Positions 16,165 through 23,788 of a DNA stretch of 64,000 nt are shown here, in pieces. Location of the stretch: assembly GCF_001078595.1 (NCBI RefSeq), contig NZ_LFTY01000002.1, forward strand, positions 1,446,151 through 1,510,150, given 5' to 3'. Position 1 is the first letter of the stretch. Each line of letters starts with the position of its first letter. The translations under genes and the position numbers were made by a program. Below the pieces are notes generated by a model that saw nothing but the letters and a program-made list of their open reading frames with translations, was not told the origin of the DNA and did not search any database. The DNA is from Candidatus Rhodobacter oscarellae (GTDB lineage: Bacteria > Pseudomonadota > Alphaproteobacteria > Rhodobacterales > Rhodobacteraceae).

Positions 16165-18006
16165 ATGCTGCGTATCGACAACATAACTTTCGCCATGGAT
16201 GGCCGCCCCTTGATCGAGGGCGCGAGTGCTGTGATCCCCGAGGGCCACAAGGTCGGCCTGGTGGGGCGCAACGGCACTGGCAAGACCACGCTGTTTCGGC
16301 TGATCCGGGGCGAGCTGGCGCTGGAATCGGGCAATATCTCACTGCCCAAAGGCGCCCGGATCGGCGGCGTCGCGCAGGAGGTGCCCGGCAATGAGGTGTC
16401 CCTTCTGGACACGGTGCTGGCGGCGGATACCGAGCGCGCGGCCCTGCTGGCGGATACCAGCCAAGACCCTGACCGTATTGCAGAAATCCAGACAAGGCTA
16501 AGCGATATCGACGCCTGGTCGGCTGAGGCGCGCGCCTCTAGTATCCTGCGCGGCCTGGGCTTTAACCACGAAGAGCAGGCCATGCCCTGCTCGGCCTTCT
16601 CCGGTGGCTGGCGGATGCGCGTGGCCCTGGCGGCGGTGCTGTTCTCTGCGCCCGATCTGCTGCTGCTCGACGAGCCAACCAACTACCTGGACCTCGAGGG
16701 CGCGCTGTGGCTGGAAAGCTACCTGGCGCGCTACCCGCATACCGTCATCATCGTCAGCCATGACCGCGGGCTCTTGAACCGCGCCGTCGGCGCGATCCTG
16801 CATCTCGACCAGCGCCGGCTGACCTTCTACCAGGGCCCCTATGACCAATTCGCGCGCCAGCGGGCCGAACGCGCCGCGCAGGCCAGCGCGATGGCGAAGA
16901 AGCAAGAGGCCCGCCGCGCCCATCTGCAATCCTATGTGGACCGATTCCGCTACAAGGCGGACAAGGCCAAACAGGCCCAGTCCCGCCTAAAGGCCATCGC
17001 CCGGATGGAGATGATCACCCCGCCCGAGGAGGCCGCGGCCCAAGTCTTTACCTTCCCCGAGCCCGAGGAACTCTCGCCGCCCATCGTGAACCTGGAATCG
17101 GCCTCCGTAGGCTATAACGACAGCGCGGTGCTGAAAAAGCTGAACCTGCGCATTGACCAGGATGACCGCATCGCCCTTTTGGGCCGCAACGGCGAGGGAA
17201 AATCCACCCTTTCCAAGCTCTTGGCGGAGAAACTTGAGGCGATGGGCGGACGTATGACGCGCGCCCGCAAGCTGCGCGTGGGCTATTTCGCCCAGCACCA
17301 GGTGGACGAGCTGCATCTCGACGAGACACCCCTGCAGCATCTGCAGCGCGCGCGGCCCAGCACGCCTCCGTCTCGGCTGCGCCCGATGCTTGCCGGTTTC
17401 GGGCTATTGGCCGAGCAAGCCGAGATCGTGGTGGCCAAGCTCTCCGGCGGGCAAAAGGCGCGGCTGTCGCTTCTGCTGGCCACATTGGACGCGCCGCATC
17501 TGCTGATCCTGGACGAGCCGACCAACCACCTGGACATCCAATCGCGTGAGGGCCTTGTCGAGGCCCTGACCGCCTATACCGGCGCGGTGATCCTGGTCAG
17601 CCACGACATGCATCTGCTGGAACATGTGGCCGACCGGCTGTGGCTGGTGAACAAGAGCGCCGTGACCCCCTATGAGGGCAGTTTAGAAGATTACCGCAAG
17701 CTGCTGCTTACGCAGGATAAACCCGAGAAACTGAAGGCCGTGGAAAAGCCGAAACCCGTCAGCCGCGACCGCCTGATGGCGCTGCGCTCGGACGTGCGCA
17801 AATGCGAGGATCGCATGTCCAAGCTGGAGGCGATGCGCGAGAAGTTGAGCGTCAAACTGGCCGATCCGGCGCTCTATGAGCCCGGCAAGTCCGGCGAGGC
17901 CGAGGTTTGGCAGAAGAAATACGCCGAGGTGATGGACGGGCTCGACCGCGCCGAGGAGCTGTGGCTGGCCGCGCAACAAAAGCTGGAAGCGGCGGAGACG
18001 CGTTAG
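16165..18006 (+). CDS. ABC-F family ATPase (YheS/Uup-like)
   Basis: 613 residues with two fused ATPase domains and no membrane segment. Domain 1: Walker A 'GRNGTGKTTLFRLI' near 34, signature 'FSGGWRMRVALA' near 145, 'LLLDEPTNYLDLEG' near 168. A charged linker at about 225-300 ('AMAKKQEARRAHLQSYVDRF') is the P-site tRNA interaction motif region. Domain 2: 'GRNGEGKSTLSKLL' near 339, 'LSGGQKARLSLLL' near 430, 'LILDEPTNHLDIQSR' near 450. The last ~75 residues are a helical coiled coil. ABC-F proteins act on the ribosome rather than in transport; the subclass is closest to YheS/Uup by length. Confidence 0.92.
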   Translation: MLRIDNITFAMDGRPLIEGASAVIPEGHKVGLVGRNGTGKTTLFRLIRGELALESGNISLPKGARIGGVAQEVPGNEVSLLDTVLAADTERAALLADTSQDPDRIAEIQTRLSDIDAWSAEARASSILRGLGFNHEEQAMPCSAFSGGWRMRVALAAVLFSAPDLLLLDEPTNYLDLEGALWLESYLARYPHTVIIVSHDRGLLNRAVGAILHLDQRRLTFYQGPYDQFARQRAERAAQASAMAKKQEARRAHLQSYVDRFRYKADKAKQAQSRLKAIARMEMITPPEEAAAQVFTFPEPEELSPPIVNLESASVGYNDSAVLKKLNLRIDQDDRIALLGRNGEGKSTLSKLLAEKLEAMGGRMTRARKLRVGYFAQHQVDELHLDETPLQHLQRARPSTPPSRLRPMLAGFGLLAEQAEIVVAKLSGGQKARLSLLLATLDAPHLLILDEPTNHLDIQSREGLVEALTAYTGAVILVSHDMHLLEHVADRLWLVNKSAVTPYEGSLEDYRKLLLTQDKPEKLKAVEKPKPVSRDRLMALRSDVRKCEDRMSKLEAMREKLSVKLADPALYEPGKSGEAEVWQKKYAEVMDGLDRAEELWLAAQQKLEAAETR

Positions 18007-18007
18007 A

Positions 18008-18643
18008 ATGGATCCCATTGCCCTGCTCACGGTGTTCACCGCGCTCTTCGTGATCATAGACCCGATTGGTTTGGCGCCGCTCTTTGTCGCCCTGACGCAG
18101 GGCATGAGCGCCAAGGCCAGGCGCCGCATCGCCCTGCGCGCCTGCTTCGTGGCCTTGGCCTTGCTGACGCTGTTTGGCCTGCTGGGGGACGCTTTGCTGG
18201 GCGCTGTTGGGATCTCCATGCCGGCCTTCCGCATCGCGGGCGGGATCCTGCTGTTCCTGACCGCGCTCGACATGCTCTTTGAGCGGCGCACCAAGCGCCG
18301 CAAGGACCGCGCCGACGAGGATGACCCCTCCGAGGACCCCTCGGTCTTCCCCCTCGCCCTGCCGCTGATCGCCGGTCCCGGCGCGATGGCCACAATGGTT
18401 CTTTTGGCGGGCGCACCGGGCACCCCTTGGGAGACCGTGCTCGGCGTGCACCTGGCGATGCTGGGCGTGATCGCCCTGGTTTTCGTGCTGTTTTTGACCG
18501 CGGGAACATTGGAGCGCATCCTGGGACCCACGGGGATCATGGTGGTGACGCGCCTTCTGGGGATGCTTTTGGCGGCGCTTTCTGTTCAGTTCGTGGTCGA
18601 CGGGGCGGCGGATCTCGGGCTTGTTATGGCCCCAAAGGGCTGA
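18008..18643 (+). CDS. MarC family integral membrane protein
   Basis: 211 residues with six hydrophobic segments and the MarC/UPF0056 features 'FIIDPIGLAPLFVALTQGMS' near residue 18, 'FRIAGGILLFLTALDML' near 77 and 'PLALPLIAGPGAMATMVLLA' near 117. It starts 1 bp after the ABC-F stop codon, so it is probably co-transcribed. The family has no firmly established function; the old link to multiple antibiotic resistance has been questioned. A channel or transport role is plausible. Confidence 0.92.
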   Translation: MDPIALLTVFTALFVIIDPIGLAPLFVALTQGMSAKARRRIALRACFVALALLTLFGLLGDALLGAVGISMPAFRIAGGILLFLTALDMLFERRTKRRKDRADEDDPSEDPSVFPLALPLIAGPGAMATMVLLAGAPGTPWETVLGVHLAMLGVIALVFVLFLTAGTLERILGPTGIMVVTRLLGMLLAALSVQFVVDGAADLGLVMAPKG

Positions 18644-18685
18644 CAATTCCCGAATTCGCGCCTATCTGACTTGCAGGAGGTGCCT

Positions 18686-19267
18686 ATGACCGGCGACGAG
18701 ACGGCAAGACTGATCTACTTAGCGCTCTTGGGCAGCGTGATCGCGGGCTATGCGCTTTTGGCCAATCGCAAGCAGCTGGGCACGATGCTGCGCCATGGAT
18801 TGCTTTGGGCGCTCATCATCCTTGGCCTCGTGGCCGGCTATGGGCTTTGGGAGGATGTGCGGCGCGATCTGGTGCCGCAGCAGGCCGTCTTTGCCGACGA
18901 GGCCCGTATCGAGCTGCCGCGGCAGCAGGATGGGCACTACTACCTGCGCGCTGATCTGGACGGGCAGCGGATAGATTTCATCGTGGACACCGGCGCGACC
19001 GATATCGTGCTGAGCCGCCAGGACGCCGAAAAGGTCGGTGTCGACCTCGACAGCCTCATCTATTCCGGCATCGCCAACACCGCCAATGGCCAGGTGCGCT
19101 CTGCCCGCGCGGTGATTGACCTGTTCGAGGTCGGCGACATCGTCGATCGCAATGTCACCGTTTGGGTGAACGAGGGCGAGTTGATCGGTTCGCTCTTGGG
19201 AATGGCCTACCTGCAGCGGTTTGACCGGATCGAGATCGCCGACGACATGTTGGTGCTGCACCGGTAA
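18686..19267 (+). CDS. membrane-anchored retropepsin-like aspartic protease (clan AA, TIGR02281-like)
   Basis: 193 residues. I set the start at ATG 18686 because AGGAGG (18675-18680) sits five bases before it; a TTG at 18671 would include the ribosome binding site. Two hydrophobic segments (about 9-25 and 36-53) precede a single-lobed aspartic protease domain with the catalytic 'FIVDTGATDIVLS' (Asp101) and the second hydrophobic-Gly element 'GSLLGMAYLQRFDRIEIADD'. One lobe means it must dimerise to be active. It probably faces the periplasm. Substrate unknown. Confidence 0.88.
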   Translation: MTGDETARLIYLALLGSVIAGYALLANRKQLGTMLRHGLLWALIILGLVAGYGLWEDVRRDLVPQQAVFADEARIELPRQQDGHYYLRADLDGQRIDFIVDTGATDIVLSRQDAEKVGVDLDSLIYSGIANTANGQVRSARAVIDLFEVGDIVDRNVTVWVNEGELIGSLLGMAYLQRFDRIEIADDMLVLHR

Positions 19268-19381
19268 CCCCCGCTTGCCTGGTCACGAGGCGCGCAGCTG
19301 ATGCGGCGGGCTCTGCATGCTATTACCTTGATCGGCCGGATCGACGGGTGTTGTCTTGAACTTCGCGACGAGCTGCGCCCC

Positions 19382-20428
19382 CTAACGTCGCAGCTTGTCC
19401 AAGAGCCGTTCCAACCTCCTTGAGGAGATATCGCGCGCAATCATCACGATCCGCGACGTCGTGTCCCCGGCCTGCCAGCCCTCTAACGGCACCGGGCTGT
19501 CGAATGTGTGCTGCACGCCGTGGAAGACATAGGGCAGCGGTTCGCCCCCCAGAAACACGATCCCCTTTATGCGCAGGATATCCGAGCCGCGCTGATCCAT
19601 CAGGTTACTGATCCATTTGCTCAATTTGGCGCGCTTAATGGGGCGATCAAGGACCAGAGACGCGGAGCTGATGCGCCCATCATGGGGCAATGCCACCGGT
19701 TGCGGCGCGGCGGTTGCGGCCATGCCTGACAGGTTTGCCAAGGGGTCCATGGCCTCGACCAAAGGCTTTGGCGTGAGCCAGTCCAGCGCCTCGCGCGCTG
19801 TGACGTCCCAGCGGCCACCCGAACGCCCCCAAAGCATGCCCGGCGACGCGACAACATCCGCCACCTCCACGACGCGCGCCGTCTCGTTCAGGCCCAGCAG
19901 CCGTTTTCGCAACGCGCGCGCCGCGGAGGTCGTGGCCAAATCGGTCTTTGTCAAAACGATCAAATCGGCCATCGCCACCTGCGAGACCGCCTCGAACTGC
20001 GCATCCAATGTCCGCTGCCCGTTCACCGCATCCGCAAGCGTGATAATGCCATCCAGTTGGACCGCGCCGGCCAAAGCCGGGTCCGTCAACAGCGTGCGCT
20101 GGATCGGACCGGGATCCGCAAGGCCCGTGGTTTCAATCACGATGCGGTCAAACTGCAAAGCACCCGAGGCACGCCGCTCCAAAAGGCTCGGGATTGTAGT
20201 TGCGAGGTCGCCCCGGATCGAGCAGCAGATGCAGCCGGAAGAGAGCAGCGTTACATCCTCGTCCGTGGCCTGAATCAGGTCGTGATCCAGCCCCACATCC
20301 CCGAACTCGTTCACAATGATCGCAAGCCGCCCGGACCGCTCGTCCACCAGGACCCTATTAAGCAGCGTCGACTTTCCGGCGCCGAGAAAGCCGGTCAGCA
20401 ACGTTATCGGAAGGCGGGTTTTGTTCAT
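19382..20428 (-). CDS. CobW/COG0523-family GTPase (metal chaperone type)
   Basis: 348 residues. Walker A 'GFLGAGKSTLLN' (13-24), metal-binding CxCC 'CICC' (66-69), 'VIETTGLADPGPI' near 118, the guanine-specificity motif 'LTKTD' near 160, and a CobW C-terminal domain ending in 'LLDKLRR'. The family inserts or delivers zinc, cobalt or other metals. No Zur box or cobalamin riboswitch could be recognised in its upstream region, so the metal is undecided. Its promoter lies in the 534-bp gap shared with the RACo-like gene. Confidence 0.9.
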   Translation of the reverse strand: MNKTRLPITLLTGFLGAGKSTLLNRVLVDERSGRLAIIVNEFGDVGLDHDLIQATDEDVTLLSSGCICCSIRGDLATTIPSLLERRASGALQFDRIVIETTGLADPGPIQRTLLTDPALAGAVQLDGIITLADAVNGQRTLDAQFEAVSQVAMADLIVLTKTDLATTSAARALRKRLLGLNETARVVEVADVVASPGMLWGRSGGRWDVTAREALDWLTPKPLVEAMDPLANLSGMAATAAPQPVALPHDGRISSASLVLDRPIKRAKLSKWISNLMDQRGSDILRIKGIVFLGGEPLPYVFHGVQHTFDSPVPLEGWQAGDTTSRIVMIARDISSRRLERLLDKLRR

Positions 20429-20962
20429 AACCGGCGGAGTGTTTCCTGAGTGCGCGCGATTCCAGAAGCCAATAGTCGCGCGATTTCGGGGGCTGGGGAA
20501 GCCCCGACTTCTTGCTCAAAATGAACGACTACTTGAGCTGGATCCGACCTTTGAATTCAAGCGCACCGTCCTGACAACCCTTGCCGACACCAGACGCGAC
20601 GGAACCCAAACAATGCAACCGCCCGAGCTTGCCTCGGGCAGCGGCCGACCTCCCCAAGGAGGCCGCTTTTGCAACGTCGCAACCCATTGGAACGCTGGCG
20701 TTGTCGAAGATCGCTCGCAACACAGAACTGTCGCGCAGGCGTCCTCCAGGTCGGCCGCTGCCCGCGTTGCGCTTGGCTCAAGGTGGAGGCCCCGGGTCAA
20801 GCTCGGTGCACTTGATCTCAATGTCCGCTCCTAGGCCTAATATCACCCAGCCACTGGTGAACGACCAAATGATGCCGCAGACAGAACCTATTGCGACGCC
20901 ACGCCGCTTTCGCGCGCCGCCGGTGCCGCTATGCTGCGCCAAAACAAAGGTTCAAAGGCCCC
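20429..20962. other. 534-bp non-coding region with nested inverted repeats
   Basis: Overlapping ORFs here have no coding bias or ribosome binding sites and I call no gene. The centre is strongly structured. GCCCGAG/CTCGGGC form a stem at 20621-20639. GCGGCC...CCTCC/GGAGG...CCGC form a hairpin at 20641-20666 followed by TTTT. The 17-mer CGGGCAGCGGCCGACCT (20635-20651) is perfectly repeated in inverted orientation at 20748-20764. The left 17-mer is shared by all three pairings, so the structures exclude one another. It may be an attenuator-like leader or ncRNA, or a decayed repeat. Confidence 0.5.
20635..20764. repeat. 17-bp perfect inverted repeats bounding a 130-bp segment
   Basis: CGGGCAGCGGCCGACCT at 20635-20651 is the exact reverse complement of 20748-20764. 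The 96-bp interior contains an independent hairpin with a short T-run. No ORF lies within. The outer flanks do not match, so the repeat length is exactly 17. Confidence 0.7.
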
Positions 20963-22996
20963 ATGGACGATCCGCTTGTTATCTTTACCCCCTCCGGCAA
21001 GCGCGGCCGGTTCCCCGTCGGCACGCCCATCCTGACCGCCGCGCGCCAGCTTGGTGTCGACCTGGATAGCGTCTGCGGTGGGCGCGGCATTTGCTCGAAA
21101 TGCCAGATCACGCCCAGCTATGGCGAGTTTCCCAAGCATGGCGTCACCGTTGCCGAGGGCGCGCTGAACGAGTGGAACAGCGTTGAAGAGCGCTATGATC
21201 GCATCCGCGGGCTCACCAAAGGCCGCCGCCTGGGCTGCCAAGCCACTGTGCAGGGCGACATCGTGGTGGACGTCCCCCCCGAGAGCCAGGTCCACAAGCA
21301 GGTCGTGCGCAAGCGCGCCGAGGCCCGCGACATCATCATGGACCCCGCGGTAAAGCTCTTCTACGTCGAGGTCGAAGAGCCCGACATGCACAAGCCCACC
21401 GGCGATCTGGAGCGCCTGGTCGAGGCCCTAGACGCGCAGTGGGAGCTTAAGGACGTCAAGGCCGACCTGCACATCCTGCAAGTGATGCAGCCGATTCTGC
21501 GCAAGGGCGCCTGGAAGGTCACCGTGGCCGTGCATCTGGGCGACGAAGAGAACCCGCCGCGCATCATGCAGCTCTGGCCGGGCTATTATGACGGCACGGT
21601 CTACGGCATGGCGGTGGATCTGGGCTCGACCACGATCGCGGCGCATCTATGCGACCTGCAATCGGGCGAGGTGGTGGCCTCCAGCGGGTTGATGAACCCG
21701 CAGATCCGCTTTGGCGAGGACCTGATGAGCCGGGTCAGCTATGCAATGATGAACCCCGGCGGCGACAAGGAGATGACCCATGCCGTGCGCGAGGGAATGA
21801 ACGCCTTGTTCACCCAGATCGCGGCAGAGGCGGCCATCGACAAGGCGCTGATCGTGGATGTGGTGATGGTTTGCAACCCGGTGATGCACCACCTTTTGCT
21901 GGGAATCGATCCGTTCGAGCTGGGCCAGGCGCCTTTCGCGCTGGGGACTTCGCGCGCGCTGCGGCTGCGCGCCGATGACCTGGACCTGGCGATCCACCAG
22001 TCGGCCCGCGTCTACCTCTTGCCCTGCATCGCGGGGCATGTGGGCGCGGACGCCGCGGCGGTGGCCCTGTCCGAGGCGCCCGACAAGTCCCAGGACCTGG
22101 TTCTGGTCGTGGATGTCGGCACGAATGCCGAGATCCTCCTGGGTAGCAAGGACGGCGTTCTGGCCTGCTCCTCACCCACCGGGCCCGCCTTTGAGGGCGC
22201 GCAGATCAGCGCGGGCCAGCGCGCGGCACCGGGCGCCATCGAGGGTGTCGAGATCAATCCCATCACCAAGGAGCCGCGCTTTCGCGTGATCGGCTCGGAT
22301 GTGTGGTCGGACGAGGCGGGCTTTGCCGAGGCCGTGGCCACCACGGGGATCACCGGCATCTGCGGCTCTGGCATCATCGAGGCGATCGCCGAGATGCGGC
22401 TGGCGGGGATCGTGGACGCCTCGGGGCTAATCGGCTCCGCCGACCAAGTGGGCACGCCGCGTTGCATCGCCGATGGGCGCACCCATAGCTATGTGCTGCA
22501 TGACGGCAGCGCCGAGGGCGGGCCGCTGATCACGGTCACAAACCCCGATATCCGCGCGATCCAGATGGCCAAGGCGGCGCTTTACTCCGGCGCGCGGCTG
22601 TTGATGGATAAGCTAGAGGTCGACACCGTGGACCGCGTGGTCCTGGCGGGGGCGTTTGGCGCGCATATCTCGCCCAAACACGCCATGGTGCTGGGCATGA
22701 TCCCCGATTGCGAGATCGAAAAGGTCACAAGCGCCGGCAACGCCGCGGGCACCGGCGCGCGGATCGCGCTGCTCAATCGCGCGGCCCGGAGCGAAATCGA
22801 AGAGACTGTACGCCAGATCCACAAGGTGGAGACCGCGGTGGAGCCGCGCTTTCAGGAGCATTTCGTGAACGCCTCTGCGATCCCAAATTCGGTGGAGCCC
22901 TTCCCGATCCTCAACGCGGTCGTGGATCTGCCCGCGGTCAGCTTCAACTCGGGCGAGGCTGAGGGCGGCGGGCGCAGACGGCGGCGACGCGGATAG
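20963..22996 (+). CDS. RACo/RamA-like corrinoid protein activator (2Fe-2S plus ASKHA, DUF4445)
   Basis: 677 residues from ATG 20963. The N-terminus is a plant-type 2Fe-2S ferredoxin with Cys38, Cys44, Cys47 and Cys92. A linker runs to about 210. The C-terminal ~450 residues are an ASKHA-type ATPase with 'MAVDLGSTTIAAHL', 'VLVVDVGTNAEILLG' and 'ICGSGIIEAIAEM'. Proteins of this build use ATP and a low-potential electron to reduce inactive Co(II) corrinoids to Co(I). In Roseobacters a RamA-like protein has been proposed to reactivate a split cobalamin-dependent methionine synthase. No corrinoid protein or methyltransferase gene is adjacent. The C-terminus is Gly/Arg-rich. Confidence 0.88.
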   Translation: MDDPLVIFTPSGKRGRFPVGTPILTAARQLGVDLDSVCGGRGICSKCQITPSYGEFPKHGVTVAEGALNEWNSVEERYDRIRGLTKGRRLGCQATVQGDIVVDVPPESQVHKQVVRKRAEARDIIMDPAVKLFYVEVEEPDMHKPTGDLERLVEALDAQWELKDVKADLHILQVMQPILRKGAWKVTVAVHLGDEENPPRIMQLWPGYYDGTVYGMAVDLGSTTIAAHLCDLQSGEVVASSGLMNPQIRFGEDLMSRVSYAMMNPGGDKEMTHAVREGMNALFTQIAAEAAIDKALIVDVVMVCNPVMHHLLLGIDPFELGQAPFALGTSRALRLRADDLDLAIHQSARVYLLPCIAGHVGADAAAVALSEAPDKSQDLVLVVDVGTNAEILLGSKDGVLACSSPTGPAFEGAQISAGQRAAPGAIEGVEINPITKEPRFRVIGSDVWSDEAGFAEAVATTGITGICGSGIIEAIAEMRLAGIVDASGLIGSADQVGTPRCIADGRTHSYVLHDGSAEGGPLITVTNPDIRAIQMAKAALYSGARLLMDKLEVDTVDRVVLAGAFGAHISPKHAMVLGMIPDCEIEKVTSAGNAAGTGARIALLNRAARSEIEETVRQIHKVETAVEPRFQEHFVNASAIPNSVEPFPILNAVVDLPAVSFNSGEAEGGGRRRRRRG

Positions 22997-23007
22997 CGCA
23001 GCACCAC

Positions 23008-23051
23008 CAAATCTCTTGCAAGAGATTTGCGACTTCCTTCCAAGGAAGTCG
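23008..23051. repeat. paired-hairpin element, copy A
   Basis: Two abutting 22-nt palindromes: arms CAAATCTCTTG/CAAGAGATTTG (23008-23029, perfect) and CGACTTCCTT/AAGGAAGTCG (23030-23051, central CC). It starts 11 nt after the activator stop codon and is followed by GC-rich GACCGGCGCGCGGCG. Either hairpin could protect or terminate the mRNA, but neither has a U-tract. Confidence 0.85.
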
Positions 23052-23107
23052 GACCGGCGCGCGGCGATCAAGACCTACCAGGGCGAGGCCTTGCAACACT
23101 CGCGACG

Positions 23108-23150
23108 CAAAACTCTTTGAAGAGTTTTGCCGATTTCTTGAAAGAAATCG
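23108..23150. repeat. paired-hairpin element, copy B
   Basis: Arms CAAAACTCTT/AAGAGTTTTG (23108-23129, central TG) and CGATTTCTT/AAGAAATCG (23131-23150, central GA), one base apart, followed by ACGCCGCGCG. It lies 56 bp from copy A in the same gap. Its arms differ from those of copy A yet are fully complementary to each other, so the fold and not the sequence is kept. Confidence 0.85.
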
Positions 23151-23249
23151 ACGCCGCGCGCTGTGCTAGTCGCTGCGCCTACACGCAAGCGCCACGCCTG
23201 ATCGAACCCGTTGGTCCGGCCCTTTTTGGGTGACTGCGCGAAAAAGCCC

Positions 23250-23269
23250 TGTATTCTACGCCGAATACA
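23250..23269. promoter_or_regulatory. operator-like inverted repeat TGTATTC-N6-GAATACA
   Basis: Seven-base perfect arms separated by TACGCC, 27 bp before the cupin ATG, so over or next to its expected promoter. This size and spacing suit a dimeric TetR-, MerR- or MarR-type regulator. No regulator gene is adjacent. Confidence 0.55.
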
Positions 23270-23296
23270 AACGCGTCATTGCCACTGGAGCATAGC

Positions 23297-23704
23297 ATGA
23301 ATATCCACCGCGCCGGGTCCCGCCCCAGCCTTACGCCATCGCCGGATTACTTCACGGGCCAGGTCCGCATGGACCCCATCAATGCTATCCCAGAGCCGGG
23401 CCGCGTGCGCGCCGTCCAGGTGACCTTTGAGCCCGGCGCCCGCACCGCCTGGCACCATCACCCTTACGGTCAGACCCTGGTAGTCACTGCGGGCAAGGGT
23501 CTGGTCCAGCAGGAGGGCGAGGCGATCCACGAGATCACGCCGGGCGATGTGGTCTCAATCCCCGCGGGCGAGAAGCACTGGCACGGCGCCTCCCCGGATG
23601 TGGGCATGAGCCACATTGCGATCCAAGAGGCCGACGCGGACGGCGCGACCTCCACCTGGTTGGAGCACGTCACCGACGCTGAATACGGCGCGGATCGGGC
23701 TTAG
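23297..23704 (+). CDS. cupin-domain protein (small single-domain type)
   Basis: 135 residues from ATG 23297 (GGAG eight bases upstream). Cupin motif 1 is 'GARTAWHHHPYGQTLVVTAG' with metal ligands in HHH, plus a Gln/Glu position; motif 2 is 'PGDVVSIPAGEKHWHGA'. The pattern matches the small cupins related to bacterial hydroxynitrile lyase and to partners of carboxymuconolactone decarboxylases. It probably binds Mn or Fe. Alone it does not reveal a pathway. The operator-like palindrome upstream suggests inducible expression. Confidence 0.9.
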   Translation: MNIHRAGSRPSLTPSPDYFTGQVRMDPINAIPEPGRVRAVQVTFEPGARTAWHHHPYGQTLVVTAGKGLVQQEGEAIHEITPGDVVSIPAGEKHWHGASPDVGMSHIAIQEADADGATSTWLEHVTDAEYGADRA

Positions 23705-23788
23705 CAAATTTAACCCCTGGGTTGATCGAAGACCCATCCCCATGCTTTCCTGCACGCATTGTTTAAGTCGCATTGAGGGGGACGCAGG

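Noticed and set aside
20516-20834. overlapping small ORFs on both strands
   Set aside because: No ribosome binding site or GC3 bias, and the sequence is dominated by inverted repeats, so it is treated as non-coding.
23008-23150. CRISPR array
   Set aside because: The repeats are palindromic, differ in sequence from one another, and show no regular unique spacers or cas genes.
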